Below, piece after piece: positions 11,204-22,373 of a DNA stretch of 64,000 bases (the first letter of the stretch is position 1; the number at the start of each line of letters is the position of its first letter). Under the pieces are notes generated by a model. That model was given only the letters and a program-made list of their open reading frames with translations, ran no database searches and was not told the DNA's origin. This stretch comes from Elgaria multicarinata webbii. Taxonomy: Eukaryota; Chordata; Lepidosauria; Squamata; Anguidae. Made by a program: the position numbers and the translations under genes. Where the stretch lies: assembly GCF_023053635.1 (NCBI RefSeq), contig NC_086178.1:48072726-48136725 (forward strand). Reading direction: 5' to 3'.

Positions 11204-12385
11204 TAAATTGCAGTTTGATAGTGAATGCAGTGAAATCTACACAGTGAAAACTAAATTAAAAACATCTGTACAAAACCCCCATTGGAGCCTTCATTTAATA
11301 GGGTTATCTTTGATTGTATAAGCAAGATCTTGGTCATGCCAAAGGTTTTTAATGTTTAACCTAACTGACTGCCAGGCAAACTGCTTGTACCAGCACAGAG
11401 GCTGTTTCACAGATATGTGTATACAGCAAGGACTTCAAGATATTGGATAGCTTGGCAAGCGAAATGGCTCTTTCAATTGTGTTTGTGTACACAGGTCTTT
11501 AGACTAGTGCTCTCAGGCAGGATGCACGCTGAATATAATGTAATAAACCTTAATGCTGTTTGCATCACATATTTGCTTCTTGGCTGAAAAATGGTTGTAA
11601 TATATTACTTAACTTTTTAGAATAAAACCAAGCCATACCCTTCTTTTAATATGTTTTAACGCATATTGCAAGAAAAACACTGGGAACCTCACTACTCTGA
11701 AAAAAAACCAATGGGATTATTCTGTTATTGCTTTGTTCATTGCCAGAAAACATCTTTGCAATGCAGGAGATGAAACTGTGTATATAACCACAATTTTAGT
11801 AAAGACACAAGTAAAGAGACTTCCAGATGTTGAGCTGGATCCAATGCTAGAATTCTGTTAGTGGAATGGAAAGTTCTAGCGGAACGAATTCCCCCTTCTC
11901 CCTGCACTCCTCTACACACACACAATCTTCTCCTTAGGGTTGGGAGATCCTCCTCCGGAGCAGTTTTGGACTATGCACAGGGGGGCTACAGGGGGTAGGC
12001 GGGGACAGGGAAAGCTCCTTGCATTAGCGCAAGTCCTGTTGCCCAAGTGGAAGTCTGCTTGTGCAATGTTGGATCCAGTTATGTAGGCTAGTGGCTCTCT
12101 GATTCATAGTACCCAACACTTGCAATGTACATGGGGGTCATGCTAATCTCCCCACAGTGCCCACTGCTGGTCGGGTTGTTATTCTCACCCCTTGCCTGAA
12201 AGTCTGGATAGTCTGTTTGCCCACAGACCACCAGGCGAGGGGAGGAAAAGAACAATCTCACCCTTAAAATACCAAATCCCTGGGTTCCAGTAATTGATGT
12301 AGAACTGTTTGGAAGCTCTTCATGGTTCAAGACACCCCAGAATAATGGAAGGCCTTGCCAGTACACACTCATCAGCATCAGTGTC

Positions 12386-12665
12386 GTAAGAACATAAGAA
12401 GAGCCATGCTGGATCAGACCAAAGGTCCATCTAGTCCAGCACTCTGTTTACACAGTGGCCAACCAGCTGTCGACCGAGAACCCACAAGCAGTGCACAGAT
12501 GCAACAGCACCCTCCCACCCAGCAACTGGGGTATACAGGCTTACTGCGTCTACAACTGGAGGTAGCATATACCCTTCAGGACTAGTAGCCATTGATAGCC
12601 TTCTCCTCCAGGAATTTATCCAACCCACTTTTAAAGCCATCCAAATTGGCAGCCATCACCACATT
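12386..12665 (-). mobile_element. CR1-type LINE 3' end
   Basis: In reverse complement it encodes WLDKFLEEKAINGY, the end of the CR1 ORF2, and then the 3' region with GCTGGACTAGATGGAC and TTGGTCTGATCCAGCATGGC. The same 3' words occur on the plus strand at 29345-29395. It is 5'-truncated as usual for CR1. Confidence 0.7.
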
Positions 12666-12667
12666 TT

Positions 12668-12716
<49 letters not shown>

Positions 12717-12790
12717 TTTGTATGCCGCTTTTCCAGAAAATGTGCTCAAAGCAGCTCACAACACAACACAAAAACAAGCACACATACTAA
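12668..12790 (-). mobile_element. LINE 3' tail with (ATC)n tract
   Basis: The tract at 12668-12716 is about 16 units of ATC, followed by GTATGCCGCTTTTCCAGAAA; a related tail is at 22700-22800 (GCTGCTTTCCCAGAAAACGT). The trinucleotide tract is probably the grown 3' tail of the LINE. Confidence 0.55.
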
Positions 12791-14116
12791 TACATCAATT
12801 GCAGTAGCACATAATGGGAGTTATAGCCCACACCTGGGGGGGAGGCAGGTATAAAGGAACAAACATGAATAACAAGAAGGGCATGTTTGAAGGACACGCT
12901 ATAATGTTGTGCCCATAACAGCTATTTCCCCCCACCCCCCCGGGATGTGTCTTAATAATATTTGGTACATTCTGCATTGATGATGTCAAACTTAGACTCC
13001 TTATTCACAGGCAGATCTTGGAAAGCAGTCAAGGAAGCTCTAACCACTTTTCCAGCTTAGACTGAAATTGACTAAAACAGAAGCTTGCTACATTCTGGCT
13101 AGACTGGTCAAGTCTACAGCATGTCAAATGAAAGACTGAAGCCTGCTTTATATGCACACCAGTGGATGTGCATATAAGCCAGCACCCATTGGTCATGTGG
13201 ACTGCAAATGCATGAATAGCAGCCTCAAAACCACCAGAACACCAAAGAGCAGGAAAAAAGAAAAGCGATGAGGAACGCAACTACTGCACATGGCTAAATC
13301 ACCATGATTCTGTAGAAAAGCCTTTGCCCTCACCCCACACTATGACCTGGGGCTGCTTTGTTTTCATTTTATCCTGAAACTTAACTCTTTGGCATCTGCT
13401 TAATTTCTAGTTTTCATTTGCATTGTTCTTAAGCTACAGCAAATCCCCTTGCATAAAGCTCTTTGGGCACATTTTAAATTATCCTTCATTGTGCTCAGAT
13501 TTCCATGCTGTACAGGATACCTTTCTTGCAATAGGAAACTAGATCTTTATACCTGGTCAGAGAAGCCCAGTGAAGCATGTCTTTTTTTAAAAAATTGCAG
13601 ATTAGCTGTTTGCTCTCATAAAGCTGAGCGACATAGATAACCTCTTCAGCATGATGGACATTTCACTGCCAAAATAAGGACAGATTTGTGCAGTCCTTCT
13701 TGAAAATGTTCCTTATGTGACAAAGTCACTACAAATTAATTTATTGGGAGATATATATTTTTTGTATTGGAAGGCAGCCTTGTGAACATATCAAGAAAGT
13801 TACTGAATGAGAAGCAGGCTAAGCCACACTTCCTTAACTTATAATACAGGGGCTTTCCTAGATGATGAGTTTGCCTCGGGGTGAATTTGCAGTAGTGGCA
13901 GGTCATCTACATGACACAGCTGCCATTGAGAAGCCATCCAGGGGCAAACCCTGGAAACTCTGATGAAAACAAGTTGGGCACTTATCCCAACTGTTTCCTC
14001 TGCTGAGGTGTGTCACAGCTGATGGCACCCCCTGATTGGTTGCCATCGACTGGACAGGGAAGGAGGTGGACCTCCAGGAGCTCAGGAGAGCCCCATGATA
14101 AATAAATAATAATAAA

Positions 14117-14325
14117 AAACAAGGGGAGGAGAAGAATGGGACCTGTTTCTCCCCACCACAATTTTTTTATCTGTATCTGTGAAGCTGTGCAGATACAGGT
14201 AATAATTTAAAAAAACAGGGGGAGGAAAGTAACAGAGACTGTTCCTCCCCCCCGATTTTTCTTATCTGTATCTACACAGCTGCACAGATACTACTACTAC
14301 TACTAATAATAATAATTGGGGCGGG
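14117..14325 (+). repeat. Two-unit tandem duplication with internal hairpins
   Basis: Two units of about 105 bp, each with a G-rich start (GGGGAGGA / GGGGGAGGA), a C-rich middle and a hairpin around TATCTGTATCTG..AGCTG..CAGATAC. The second ends in short ACT and AAT runs. Confidence 0.55.
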
Positions 14326-14480
14326 GGGGAAGGAACGGACAGCCAGAGGGAGGTCAGAGGGAGGAGAGGTGGTTCGGTCGCCCCACATCCCTCTCCTCAT
14401 CCTCCTCTGGCTGCCTTGTTCCTCCCCCATCCCTCCGAGTGCTCAGTGCACTGGCAGCTGCGGCGGGAAGTCCACACATA

Positions 14481-15215
14481 GGGCTTTGCTAGACCTGCTG
14501 GCTTACGCCGGCAGGGAGGCAGAGCCAAGGCATGCTAACGTTAGCGCGCCTTGCCCAGGCTTCCAGACGGCGGAGCCGCGGGGAGGACGCAAGCCCTGCG
14601 GCATCCGCCATTTTTTTTTTGTTTAAAGGGGCCGCGGGTGGCCCAAAGACTCCGGGAAGGTAAGTGGCTTTTTTATTTTTATTTTTAAAATGGGGGGGGG
14701 GCGAAGGATGGGAGGGTGGGTGGCACGGGGGGAGGGCGGGTGCGATCACGCTGCCACCGCCCGAGCAAGCAGCCGAGCAGCGCTTGCCCGGGCAATGCCC
14801 GGGATGGGGCGGCATTGCCCAGGCAAGCGCCGCTCGGCTGCTTGCTTGGGCGGCGAGCGGCGCGATCGCACCCGCCCTCCCCCCGTGCCACCCACCCTCC
14901 CATCCTTCGCCCTCCCCTCTCTTCCCCCCTGCCGATGGGCACAGCGCTCCTATGAGCGCTGTGCCAGGTCCGCGGCTTTTCGCAGCTCCTCGCGAGTAAG
15001 CGAGGAGCCGCGAAAAGCTGCGGAAGTCTCCACACTTCCCCCAGCCCCGGCCTGAGGCCGGAGCTGGGGAAAAGGTGCGCCATAAGCGACTTAGCTTATG
15101 GCGCGCTAGACCAGGCCTCACTGCGGCCTGCCACTGGATTCCCCTGTGCGTCATCTGGACGCACGGCAGGGAAACCGGGTTGGAAGGCGCGCTAAGGCCT
15201 GGTCTAGCAAGGCCC
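14481..15215. mobile_element. GC-rich foldback element, about 735 bp
   Basis: Ends GGGCTTTGCTAGACC and GGTCTAGCAAGGCCC are inverted repeats and are flanked on both sides by ATA, a candidate 3-bp target duplication. Inside are further nested palindromes, such as the pair of GGGTGCGATC and GCGATCGCACCC flanking CTCGGCTGCTTGC-type sequence, and a hairpin with GCGCCATAAGCGACTTAGCT. High CpG content and palindromy give long spurious open frames in several registers (for example 14489-15298, minus). No transposase remnant was seen, so it is non-autonomous. Confidence 0.7.
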
Positions 15216-15628
15216 ATACATTTCTTCCCATGCAGATGCCAGGAAGGAATGCAAGTGCGGGAGCCAGAGGTCTCGCAGTGCCAAAGTGCCGCCGTCAAGA
15301 CAGGGGCCAGGACTCACAAGGCTAGTTTGTCATGCCAGAAACTCCACCAAAATTTTGTCACTCAACCACTGCATTAAACAGATCCCTTTATGAATCTGTT
15401 CTGAGAAACTGGTGGGAGTCTTTTTAGACTTGTGAAATAGATAGGTCAAGCAAGAACCAACAAGGCATGGCACACGGAAACGCAATCCTGGGCCTCTGAA
15501 GTCTCTGTATCTTTACTCTCCACTCACATTGTGCCAACCAAGCCCTAAATTAGTTATATTAAACTTACTGATGAATTCTAGTGTTACACAGCACCACAGA
15601 CGTGCTGGCTATCTGTACACACACATAG

Positions 15629-15665
15629 TCAGGGCCGGCCCTACCATTAAACAGAATGAGATGGT
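15629..15665 (+). mobile_element. Fragment with hAT-like end CAGGGCCGGCCC
   Basis: Short piece beginning CAGGGCCGGCCCTACC, similar to the end of the complete element at 43609-44225. The other end was not found. Confidence 0.35.
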
Positions 15666-15756
15666 CCATGTCAGTTTGTAGTATTCATATGTACTTAGAA
15701 GAATTACAGCAGTAGTATTGCATTAAAATGCAGTGTTTATCTTGGTTCTTTTCCAG

Positions 15757-15846
15757 GTATTTTCAACAATTAACATGTCTCATCCTTTGGCTAGGAGTAA
15801 TTGCCTTGATTGGATTCTTTCAGCAGCATGTTGTAATGGTTGTCAG
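15757..15846 (+). CDS. GAL3ST2: GAL3ST2 exon 2: signal anchor
   Basis: Exon of 90 bp between TTCTTTTCCAG and GTAAGT, phase 2 in and phase 2 out. It encodes YFQQL followed by TCLILWLGVIALIGFF, one hydrophobic span near the N-terminus, the signal anchor that holds this type II Golgi enzyme. Human GAL3ST2 has the matching RYFRVILLLLLAL segment at the same place. A start codon is not present in the exon upstream of the span, which is why an earlier coding exon is needed. Confidence 0.85.
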
Positions 15847-16002
15847 GTAAGTTCATTTTCTTCCAAGGACAACTGCTAGTATAGAAATCTGTTCCAAAAA
15901 TCCTGATATTGAAATTTTCTACATGAGGCTGTTAATCAGCTGTTAATCTGCTATATCTACTTTCAGTTTAGCCACAGAAATGAGATCTGAGTGAGAAGCA
16001 TT

Positions 16003-16085
16003 TCCTTTCGTTCTTTTCTGCTACATAACCTCTAGGTGGCAACATAGTATAGCAGAATAGAACAAATACACAAGAGGAAATAAAG
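16003..16085 (+). repeat. Dispersed repeat fragment
   Basis: Contains TTTCTGCTACATAACCTCTA and GGTGGCA, also found near 20640 and, in diverged form, at 4160 and 48870. It lies within 25 bp of GAL3ST2 exon 3. Confidence 0.5.
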
Positions 16086-16107
16086 CTTTCTTCCGCTTTT
16101 AACACAG

Positions 16108-16369
16108 GCGGCAGCGGCCTGTTTTCAAGCCCTGCCAACCCACAATGAATGTCATGTTCCTCAAGACGCACAAGACAGCCAGCAGCACTGTCCTCAACAT
16201 CCTCTTCCGCTTCTCAGAGAAACACAACCTCACAGTGGCCCTTCCCTGTGGCAATGAGTTCCACCTGGGCTACCCACTGCGCTTCAAGGCAACAGATGTC
16301 GAGGAGTTCAAAACTATTGGCCAAAACTTCAACATCATGGGCAACCACCTGAGGTTTAATTTGCCACAG
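16108..16369 (+). CDS. GAL3ST2: GAL3ST2 exon 3: PAPS-binding start of the sulfotransferase domain
   Basis: Exon of 262 bp from AACACAG acceptor to CAG/GTAAGA donor. In the exon 2 frame it reads [12 protein letters not shown] and then [21 protein letters not shown] (about residues 55-59) is the 5'-phosphosulfate loop that binds the donor PAPS. The following [16 protein letters not shown] and [15 protein letters not shown] match human GAL3ST2 closely. The ATG at 16145 is internal and should not be taken as the start, because the frame continues upstream into the membrane anchor exon. It ends in phase 0. Confidence 0.93.
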
Positions 16370-17041
16370 GTAAGAAAGCACAAAAGGGAACGCTGCGTAA
16401 CTTACAAATGACTGCTTACTTACCAATTTACTAATTTATTGGCAGTAAATAATAAATGCATTCGGCTTTAAGGAGGCAAGATGGCGACAAGGAAGGTTGC
16501 TTCTGCTCTGAGCAATACAGTTTGTTTTTAGTTTGATTCATTTATAGGTAGTTAATTTTACCCTAGCATTTTTCGGGAGGTTTTGAAAAGACTGTACAGA
16601 TTACACAGCTTCCTCAAGGAATATTGGTGAAAATGATAAGTCTTTACAGCTCCGTGAGTAAATGGGAGATACCCACCCATGACTTGGAGAGGATGAGCAA
16701 CGCTGAGCAGTAAGCAAACACTTAATTAGTTGTGTTGTGTTAACATTTAAATCTTTTGCCTGTGAGTATATAAGTGGAACTCTAAACAAGAGATATGGTG
16801 CTTACCAGAAAGGATTACAAGACCTTGGGAATTGCACTTGCCTCTGGTGACCCCCTTCTGGGTAAATGTAAAAAACAAGCAAAGATCACTCAGTTCTTCA
16901 AAAATAAAGGGGATGTTGGTGGAACTGAGAAGGGGGTCTTAAACTCCACAAACCCCATTTTGGACTGGACTTGGATCCAAGCACCAATAGAGGGGTTTCT
17001 ATGCAAAGATATAGCAGCCATGTTGGTGTTTGCTGAATATT

Positions 17042-18110
17042 TATTTATTTATTTTAAAAAGTATTCAAAATTTTAAAACATCAAAAATATAAAAACAACA
17101 GTATAAAACAGTATCCATTTAAACAACAAAAGTTCTGGGGTCCATTAAAAACAAACTTAGCATATGTTGTTAAACGCTGTTAAATGCCTGGGAGAAGAGA
17201 ACATTTTGACCTGGCGCCGAAAAGATAACAATGTTGGCACCAGGCAAGCCTCATTGGGGAGATCATTCCATAATTGGGGGGCCACCGCTGAAAAGGCCCT
17301 CTCCCTTGTTGCCATCCCCCGAGCCTCCCTCGGAGTAGACAATCAGAGGAGGACCTTAGATGTTGAGCGCATTGTATGGGTAGATTCATGTCGGGAGAGG
17401 CATTCTGTCAGGTCTTGTGGTCTCAAGCCAAGTAAGGCTTTATAGGTTAAAACCAGCACCTTGAATTGGGCTTGGAAGCTTATAGGTAGCCAATGCAAGC
17501 AGGCCAGAATCGGGTTATATGTTCGAACCTTCTGGTTCCAGTTATCAATCTGGCCGTTGCATTTTGCACAAGCTGCAGCTTCTGAACCGTCTTCAAAGAC
17601 TGCCCCATGTAGAGGGCATTGCAGTAATCTAATTTGGAGGATACCAGAGCATGGATGACTGAAGCTAGGTTATCCCTGTCCAGATAGGGGCGTAGCTGAG
17701 CCACCAACTGAAGTTGGTAGAAGGCACTCCGTGCCACCAAGGCCACCTGAGCCTCAAGTGACAGAGATGGTTTTAAGAGAACCCCCAAACTGCGAACCTG
17801 CTCCTTCAGGGGGAGTGCAACCCCATCCAGAACAAGTTGAACACCCACCATCCGGCCAGAAGAACCACCCACCAGCAGCATCTCAGTCTTGTCTGGGCTG
17901 AGTTTCAGTTTATTAGCCGTCATCCAGTCCATTGTCGCAGCCAGGCACCGGTTCAGCACATCCACAGCCTCACCTGATGAAGACGAAAAGGAGAAGTAGA
18001 GCTGCGTGTTATCAGCGTACTGATGACAACGCATTCCAAAACTCCGGACGACTGCACCCAACTGTTTCATGTACATATTAACAGCATGGGGGGATGAGAT
18101 CTCTCAGGAC
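17042..18110 (-). mobile_element. 5'-truncated LINE with reverse transcriptase C-terminal half (L2/jockey group)
   Basis: The minus-strand frame at 17480-18076 encodes the RT palm and thumb: HQYADNTQLYFSF is the catalytic YADD box with its second Asp changed to Asn, followed by ANKLKLSPDKTEMLLVG and RSLGVLL. A second frame at 17157-17342 has TRERAFSAVAPQLWNDLP, the C-terminal signature of the same ORF2, so at least one frame change lies between them. The 3' end with ATTTATTTATTTATT is at 17040. It is a dead, roughly 1.07-kb copy and the longest of this family in the window. Confidence 0.75.
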
Positions 18111-18142
18111 GAGCGCAGCCAGCTATAGACAACAACCAACCA

Positions 18143-18261
18143 GGGCCGGATCTACACTATTGCTTTAAGGCACTTTATAACAGTTTTATAGCGCTTTAAA
18201 GCAGTTAAAGCGCTTTATAACTGTTATAAAGCGCTTTAAAGCAGTAGTGTAGATCTGGCCC
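18143..18261. mobile_element. 119-bp palindromic MITE
   Basis: GGGCCGGATCTACACTATTG at the left end is the inverted partner of AGTAGTGTAGATCTGGCCC at the right, and the middle is built of TATAAAGCGCTTTAAAGCAG-type palindromes. No clear target duplication. Related to the elements at 51206 and 55293. Confidence 0.65.
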
Positions 18262-18780
18262 AAATGACACAATCGTTAGGCAAATACAGGAACTGGCCCA
18301 AGGTAAGGGGGAAGTAGATCAGAATACGTCCTCTGTTCAGACAGAGAAACCTCATGAGGAATGACTGATAGTTGAGGGTTGGATTTATTTGTTGATGAAG
18401 GAGATCAAACATATAAAATCCTTCTTTTCTGTGAGTAATAACCTCTTAACAGTACTGGTGAACAGCATGACCAGCTTAAACTCCCAAATAAACAAGCCAT
18501 CAAACCTATGTGGAAAACTGACTAGGATAAAGGACAGGATGAAAATTCAGAGAAAAAATAAGGGGGAAATCATGGGGATACTGGAGGAGTTGGCATGATA
18601 CGCCATTTCATTTGCACTCTGCCAGTTTGCTTCACTAGAGTGAAGCTGCCCTTCTTCATAATTTGTGCCGAACTGCAATTATGAATGATATATTCAACGT
18701 GCATAAAGCTTTTGTCCTTACCCTAGTTATTTTTCTACACACATTTAGTGGCATCAACTAGTGAAAGTGGCTTTCATGCA

Positions 18781-19183
18781 TTATCATTATTTCCATAACA
18801 TTTTGCCAATTCTGTGCACTTAATGAGGTATATGGGTGAAAAGTTTTGCCAATTTGTCCATTTCTGCCATACCACTAATGGCTATTACCAATTATGTAGA
18901 CATTCCTCAGTAAACTAATGTTTCCAACAATAGGTCAACTCTTCCATTGGTCTTTCGCACTGGCTGCATTCAGACATCATGATGTTTACGCAGCCAGTGT
19001 GAAAGACCAATAGAAGAGTTGACCTATTTTTGGAAGCATTAATTTATTGAGGAATGTCTACATACTTGGTGATAGACATTTGTAGAATGGCAGGAATAGA
19101 GTAATTGGCAAGTCCTTTCACCCATATTCCTCATTAAATGCCCAGAATTGGCAAAATATTATGGAAATAATGACAATGATAAA
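18781..19183. mobile_element. Long inverted repeat (foldback), arms about 190 bp
   Basis: Left arm runs from TTATCATTATTTCCATAACA to the apex near 18979; the right arm repeats it inverted, ending at AATGATAA near 19183. Both arms share AGGTCAACTCTTCCATTGGT (right arm with one change) and the tip pairs ACTGGCTGC with GCAGCCAGT. It is in GAL3ST2 intron 3, about 380 bp before exon 4. Confidence 0.8.
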
Positions 19184-19561
19184 ACTGGTTTATCATGACA
19201 GTAGAGAGCATAGCCTCACCCAGGTCTAGTAAGGAGGAGCTTTCACTTCTGAATTCAGAATTGTAGTATTCAGTTAACCACAGTTTAGTGTTACATTCAA
19301 ATGTAAACTCTGGTTAATCTAAACTGTGGTTTGTTGGAACAAGCCACCTTCATAAACCATGTTTGAGGTTGGCTTGTATTTTTTTAAAAAAAACATATTA
19401 GGATATGGAAAATCAAAAAGCAAAGTAAAAACTATTGTATTAACTTTTCAGTGTCTTGCTAAGATCTGAAAGAGATGTATTGGTTATCTTTTTTCGAATG
19501 CAAGAACTCTACTTATATAAAGGAGGCCAAGCTTACTTGGTTCTGTTTTTTTTCTTTACAG

Positions 19562-20374
19562 GTAAAAAGAGTAATGCCGAATGACGCCTTCTATTTTTCA
19601 ATCCTGAGGGACCCAGTTTCTTTGTTCGAATCCTCCTATGTTTATTACAAAACTTATTCACCAGCATTTAGAAACTCCAAGAATGTGAATGAGTTTCTCT
19701 TAGCTCCATGGTCATACTACAATCTAAGTGAAAAGGCCTGGAACGTTTATGCCAAGAACAATATGTGGTTTGATTTGGGCTATGACAACAATGCGATATA
19801 TGATGAGTACTATGTCCAGTCTGTAATACAGGACATCCAGAAGCATTTCCATTTGATGCTGATTGCGGAATACTTTGATGAGTCCATGATCCTTCTGAAG
19901 GATACTTTGTGCTGGGAACTAGATGATGTGGTTTATTTCAAGCTGAATGCCAGGAGCTTAGACAGCATTCAGGCTTTGAATCCAGACAGCAAGGAAAAGG
20001 TGAAAGACTGGTGTGCTCTGGATTGGAAACTTTACACACACTTCAATAATACCTTCTGGATTAAGATTCAGGAGAGGATGGACTTAAAGACTTTGTACAA
20101 AGAAGTCAACCTTCTGCAGAAGAGGCAGAAGGAACTGATGGAGAGGTGTCTCTTGGAGGAAACAGCAATTGATGAAACCAAAATCAAAGATGAGAAACTG
20201 AAGCCCTTCCAGTCAGGCCATGCTAAAATCCTGGGTTATAATCTCAAACAGGGTTTAGACAATAAGACACTGAATATCTGCAAAAAGATGACCATTCCTG
20301 AGCTCCAATATATGGCCTACATGTACAGTCACCAGTTCCCAAACAAGACGAGAAAATCCATAAACTTTAGATGA
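19562..20374 (+). CDS. GAL3ST2: GAL3ST2 exon 4: galactose 3-O-sulfotransferase 2, catalytic domain to the stop
   Basis: GAL3ST2 is a Golgi enzyme that transfers sulfate from PAPS to the 3-hydroxyl of terminal galactose on type 1, type 2 and core 1 glycans. The exon begins after TTTTCTTTACAG in phase 0 with VKRVMPNDAFYFSILRDPV; FSILRDPV (residues about 135-142) is the 3'-phosphate-binding motif. Then come FESSYVYYKTY, NVYAKNNMWFDLGYD, LIAEYFDESMILL, WCALDWKLYTHFN and LGYNLKQGLDN, all in the order of human GAL3ST2. The stop is TGA at 20372. Combined exons give 393 aa. Potential N-glycosylation sites include NLS, NNT and NKT. No break or missing motif was seen, so the gene appears functional. 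GAL3ST2 over GAL3ST3/4 is supported by its place between D2HGDH and NEU4. Confidence 0.95.
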   Translation, partial: VKRVMPNDAFYFSILRDPVSLFESSYVYYKTYSPAFRNSKNVNEFLLAPWSYYNLSEKAWNVYAKNNMWFDLGYDNNAIYDEYYVQSVIQDIQKHFHLMLIAEYFDESMILLKDTLCWELDDVVYFKLNARSLDSIQALNPDSKEKVKDWCALDWKLYTHFNNTFWIKIQERMDLKTLYKEVNLLQKRQKELMERCLLEETAIDETKIKDEKLKPFQSGHAKILGYNLKQGLDNKTLNICKKMTIPELQYMAYMYSHQFPNKTRKSINFR

Positions 20375-20679
20375 AATTTTCTAATAAGGTACCATTCTAT
20401 CATATTACAGCAAGTTGAGGAAGTAGCCTAGGTTTGGGACATGCAATGTTTTTGCTTATCTTCTGTGCATCAACAAATGAGATGGAAAATACTTCATTCA
20501 TGGAATCATGTTTAAATAGGCCATGAACGCAGGAACAGACCGCACTGTGCCAGGATCTTCGGGAATGAAAACACCACCACAAAGTCTTGTCACAAAATTG
20601 AGATCCACGTACTAGATGAAGTGTGTTTACTTTCCTGCTTTTCTGCTACACAGCCTTTAGGTGGCACTGTGGATTATTT

Positions 20680-20799
20680 ATTAATTATTTGATTTATACC
20701 TGATGTTCTATCAAAAAATGGCATTCACGGCAGCTTATAGTCACAGTTAAAACATATTAAACCTGTACAATAAAATGCAATAAAATATAACCACTACAA

Positions 20800-20848
<49 letters not shown>

Positions 20849-21300
20849 GTAATAGTAATAATAATAATAATCCCAACCCAAAGGACCCAGTTTCAGGCCA
20901 AAGGCCTTCTTGAAGAACGTGATCTTTGCCTGTCACGGACAGCAAACAGGGAGCAAACATAGTTTCCTTTGGGGTGGGGGAGTTCCACAGCCTGGGAGCA
21001 ACCACCAAAAAGGCCCTCTCTTGGGTCACCACCAAGTACTCCTCTGAAGGTAGTGGTCTCAAAAGAAAGGGCTCTCCAGAAGTTCATAAGAATCAGGCAT
21101 GCTCATATGGGAGAAGGCGGTCTTTCAGGTATCCTAGTCCCAACCGTTACAGGGTTTTATAGGTCATAACCAGCACTTTGAATTCTGCCTGGAAACAGTC
21201 CAGAGAGTCGTGGACTTTCTGTAACTGGCCCCAGTCAACAGTCTGGCCGTAATATTCCGGATCAGCTGATGTTTCTGAACAGTAGTCTTCTGGTTCATAT
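20680..21300 (-). mobile_element. LINE tail with (AAT)n tract
   Basis: Minus-strand remnants TQERAFLVVAPRLWNSP mark the ORF2 end; the 3' end lies before an (AAT)n tract at 20801-20871. It lies 300 bp behind the GAL3ST2 stop, so it may be part of that gene's 3' untranslated region. Confidence 0.65.
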
Positions 21301-22224
21301 CAATTAGCATCTATTCTTCTTTCTAGTGGATTTCAATTGGTGAATTAGGGATTTGATTCTGTATTAGTAATTGCAAGGCTATTTAGCTAATCCTTTGGTT
21401 ATAATGTGAATGACCACATTTATAAAAAGTTGTGGGTTTCATCGTCAGTTCTTGGGGACAGCCAACATTCATAGTTTTGTTTTGATGCCCGAGAATTATT
21501 GGATAAGCTTTATGGCTCTGGACTGAAACCAGAGGCCCCTTGGAGAGCAACACACATACACCGTAACAGACTGAAACTTATTTAGGGGGTTTGTTCAATC
21601 TTATAGGGACTTGGGTTGTCTGAGCCCCCTTGCCCTCAGTTCACTGTTCCTTGCTTTGTGTTTTTCCTTTCCCTAATGGGAATATTTAGACTCAGTTCAA
21701 TGAACTGTAAATAATTCTTTTCGCACGGATCCCAATCCCAAAACATGTCAACAGTGTCATGAATGAAAATAAAAGAAAATAAATTATGAACTATGCTAAC
21801 AAGTGCTTTAATTGAAGAGAAAGGTCCAATTCAGTCCCAGGTATATAGTTGCACAGGTTCCTTGTGGGCAATGAGGGTGCTCTAGCAGAACAAACGCATG
21901 GCCAGGGGGATGGCTTGTAGGTTTGACTGAAATCCCTTGTGGGTCAGAAAAAAATGAGTACATCTATTGTGACTATCACGCCAGCTTCAAGTCTCTCAAA
22001 AACAGTTTCTTTCTCCTTTTTATGTCCTCGAAGGAGCTCAGGGTGCTGCACATGAATGTTGCTTGCACGTTTTATCTACACAACATTCCTGTGAAATAGG
22101 TTAGGCTGAGGATATGTGGCCAACCCAGTGTGCTTAATGGTGGTGAGTAACAATTCAAAACCATGCTGCAGTCTAGCCATTACACCACTGGTGGCAGAAA
22201 ACGGGTGTGCCAACCCTGCTCCTG

Positions 22225-22373
22225 CTGTGTGGAGGCTGATGGCTGTGGGGTGGTGAATCTGTTCCAGATTTTAGTCAGAACTCTAAAGGAGCTATCCAAG
22301 GTGTTTCATGATCTGACTGAAACCCGGTGCAGGTTCACCACACATGGCCCTCGGAGTCACCTTCCTTCACTAC
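22225..22373. mobile_element. hAT-type foldback MITE, copy a
   Basis: Has TGTGGAGGCTGATGGC at the left, GTCAGAACTCTAAAGGAGCT inside and the inverted counterparts CTGACTGAAACCCGG and GGTTCACCAC at the right. Compare 45500-45700, the best copy. Confidence 0.6.

Larger units (their letters stand above)
8700..15756 (+). other. Intron 1 of GAL3ST2 (if exon 1 is right)
   Basis: About 7 kb filled largely by repeats: a LINE tail at 9416-9880, a nested cluster of TIR elements at 10133-11203, a CR1 tail at 12386-12665, an (ATC)n tract at 12668-12716 attached to another LINE tail, a two-unit duplication near 14117-14320 and a GC-rich foldback at 14481-15215. In 11210-12385 and 12790-14100 I recognise nothing coding. 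Confidence 0.5.
16370..19561 (+). other. Intron 3 of GAL3ST2
   Basis: Contains a truncated LINE (17042-18110), a small foldback (18143-18261) and a long inverted repeat (18781-19183). The rest, 16400-17030 and 18270-18760, shows nothing recognisable. Confidence 0.7.

Noticed and set aside
12668-12716. CRISPR-like or coding repeat array (ATC tract), and similar AAT/AATA tracts
   Set aside because: Simple trinucleotide or tetranucleotide tracts attached to LINE 3' ends, with no spacers.
14690-15060. CpG island promoter candidate
   Set aside because: The CpG-rich block coincides with a terminal-repeat element inside an intron; composition is explained by the element. The same holds for 53351-53734.
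14489-15298. 269-codon open frame, minus strand, with overlapping long frames on both strands
   Set aside because: It lies over the GC-rich foldback; palindromic, stop-poor sequence opens several registers at once, and no family motif is present.
16145-16411. ATG at 16145 as the start of GAL3ST2
   Set aside because: The frame continues upstream through the acceptor into the exon 2 membrane anchor in matching phase; the reading past 16369 is intron.
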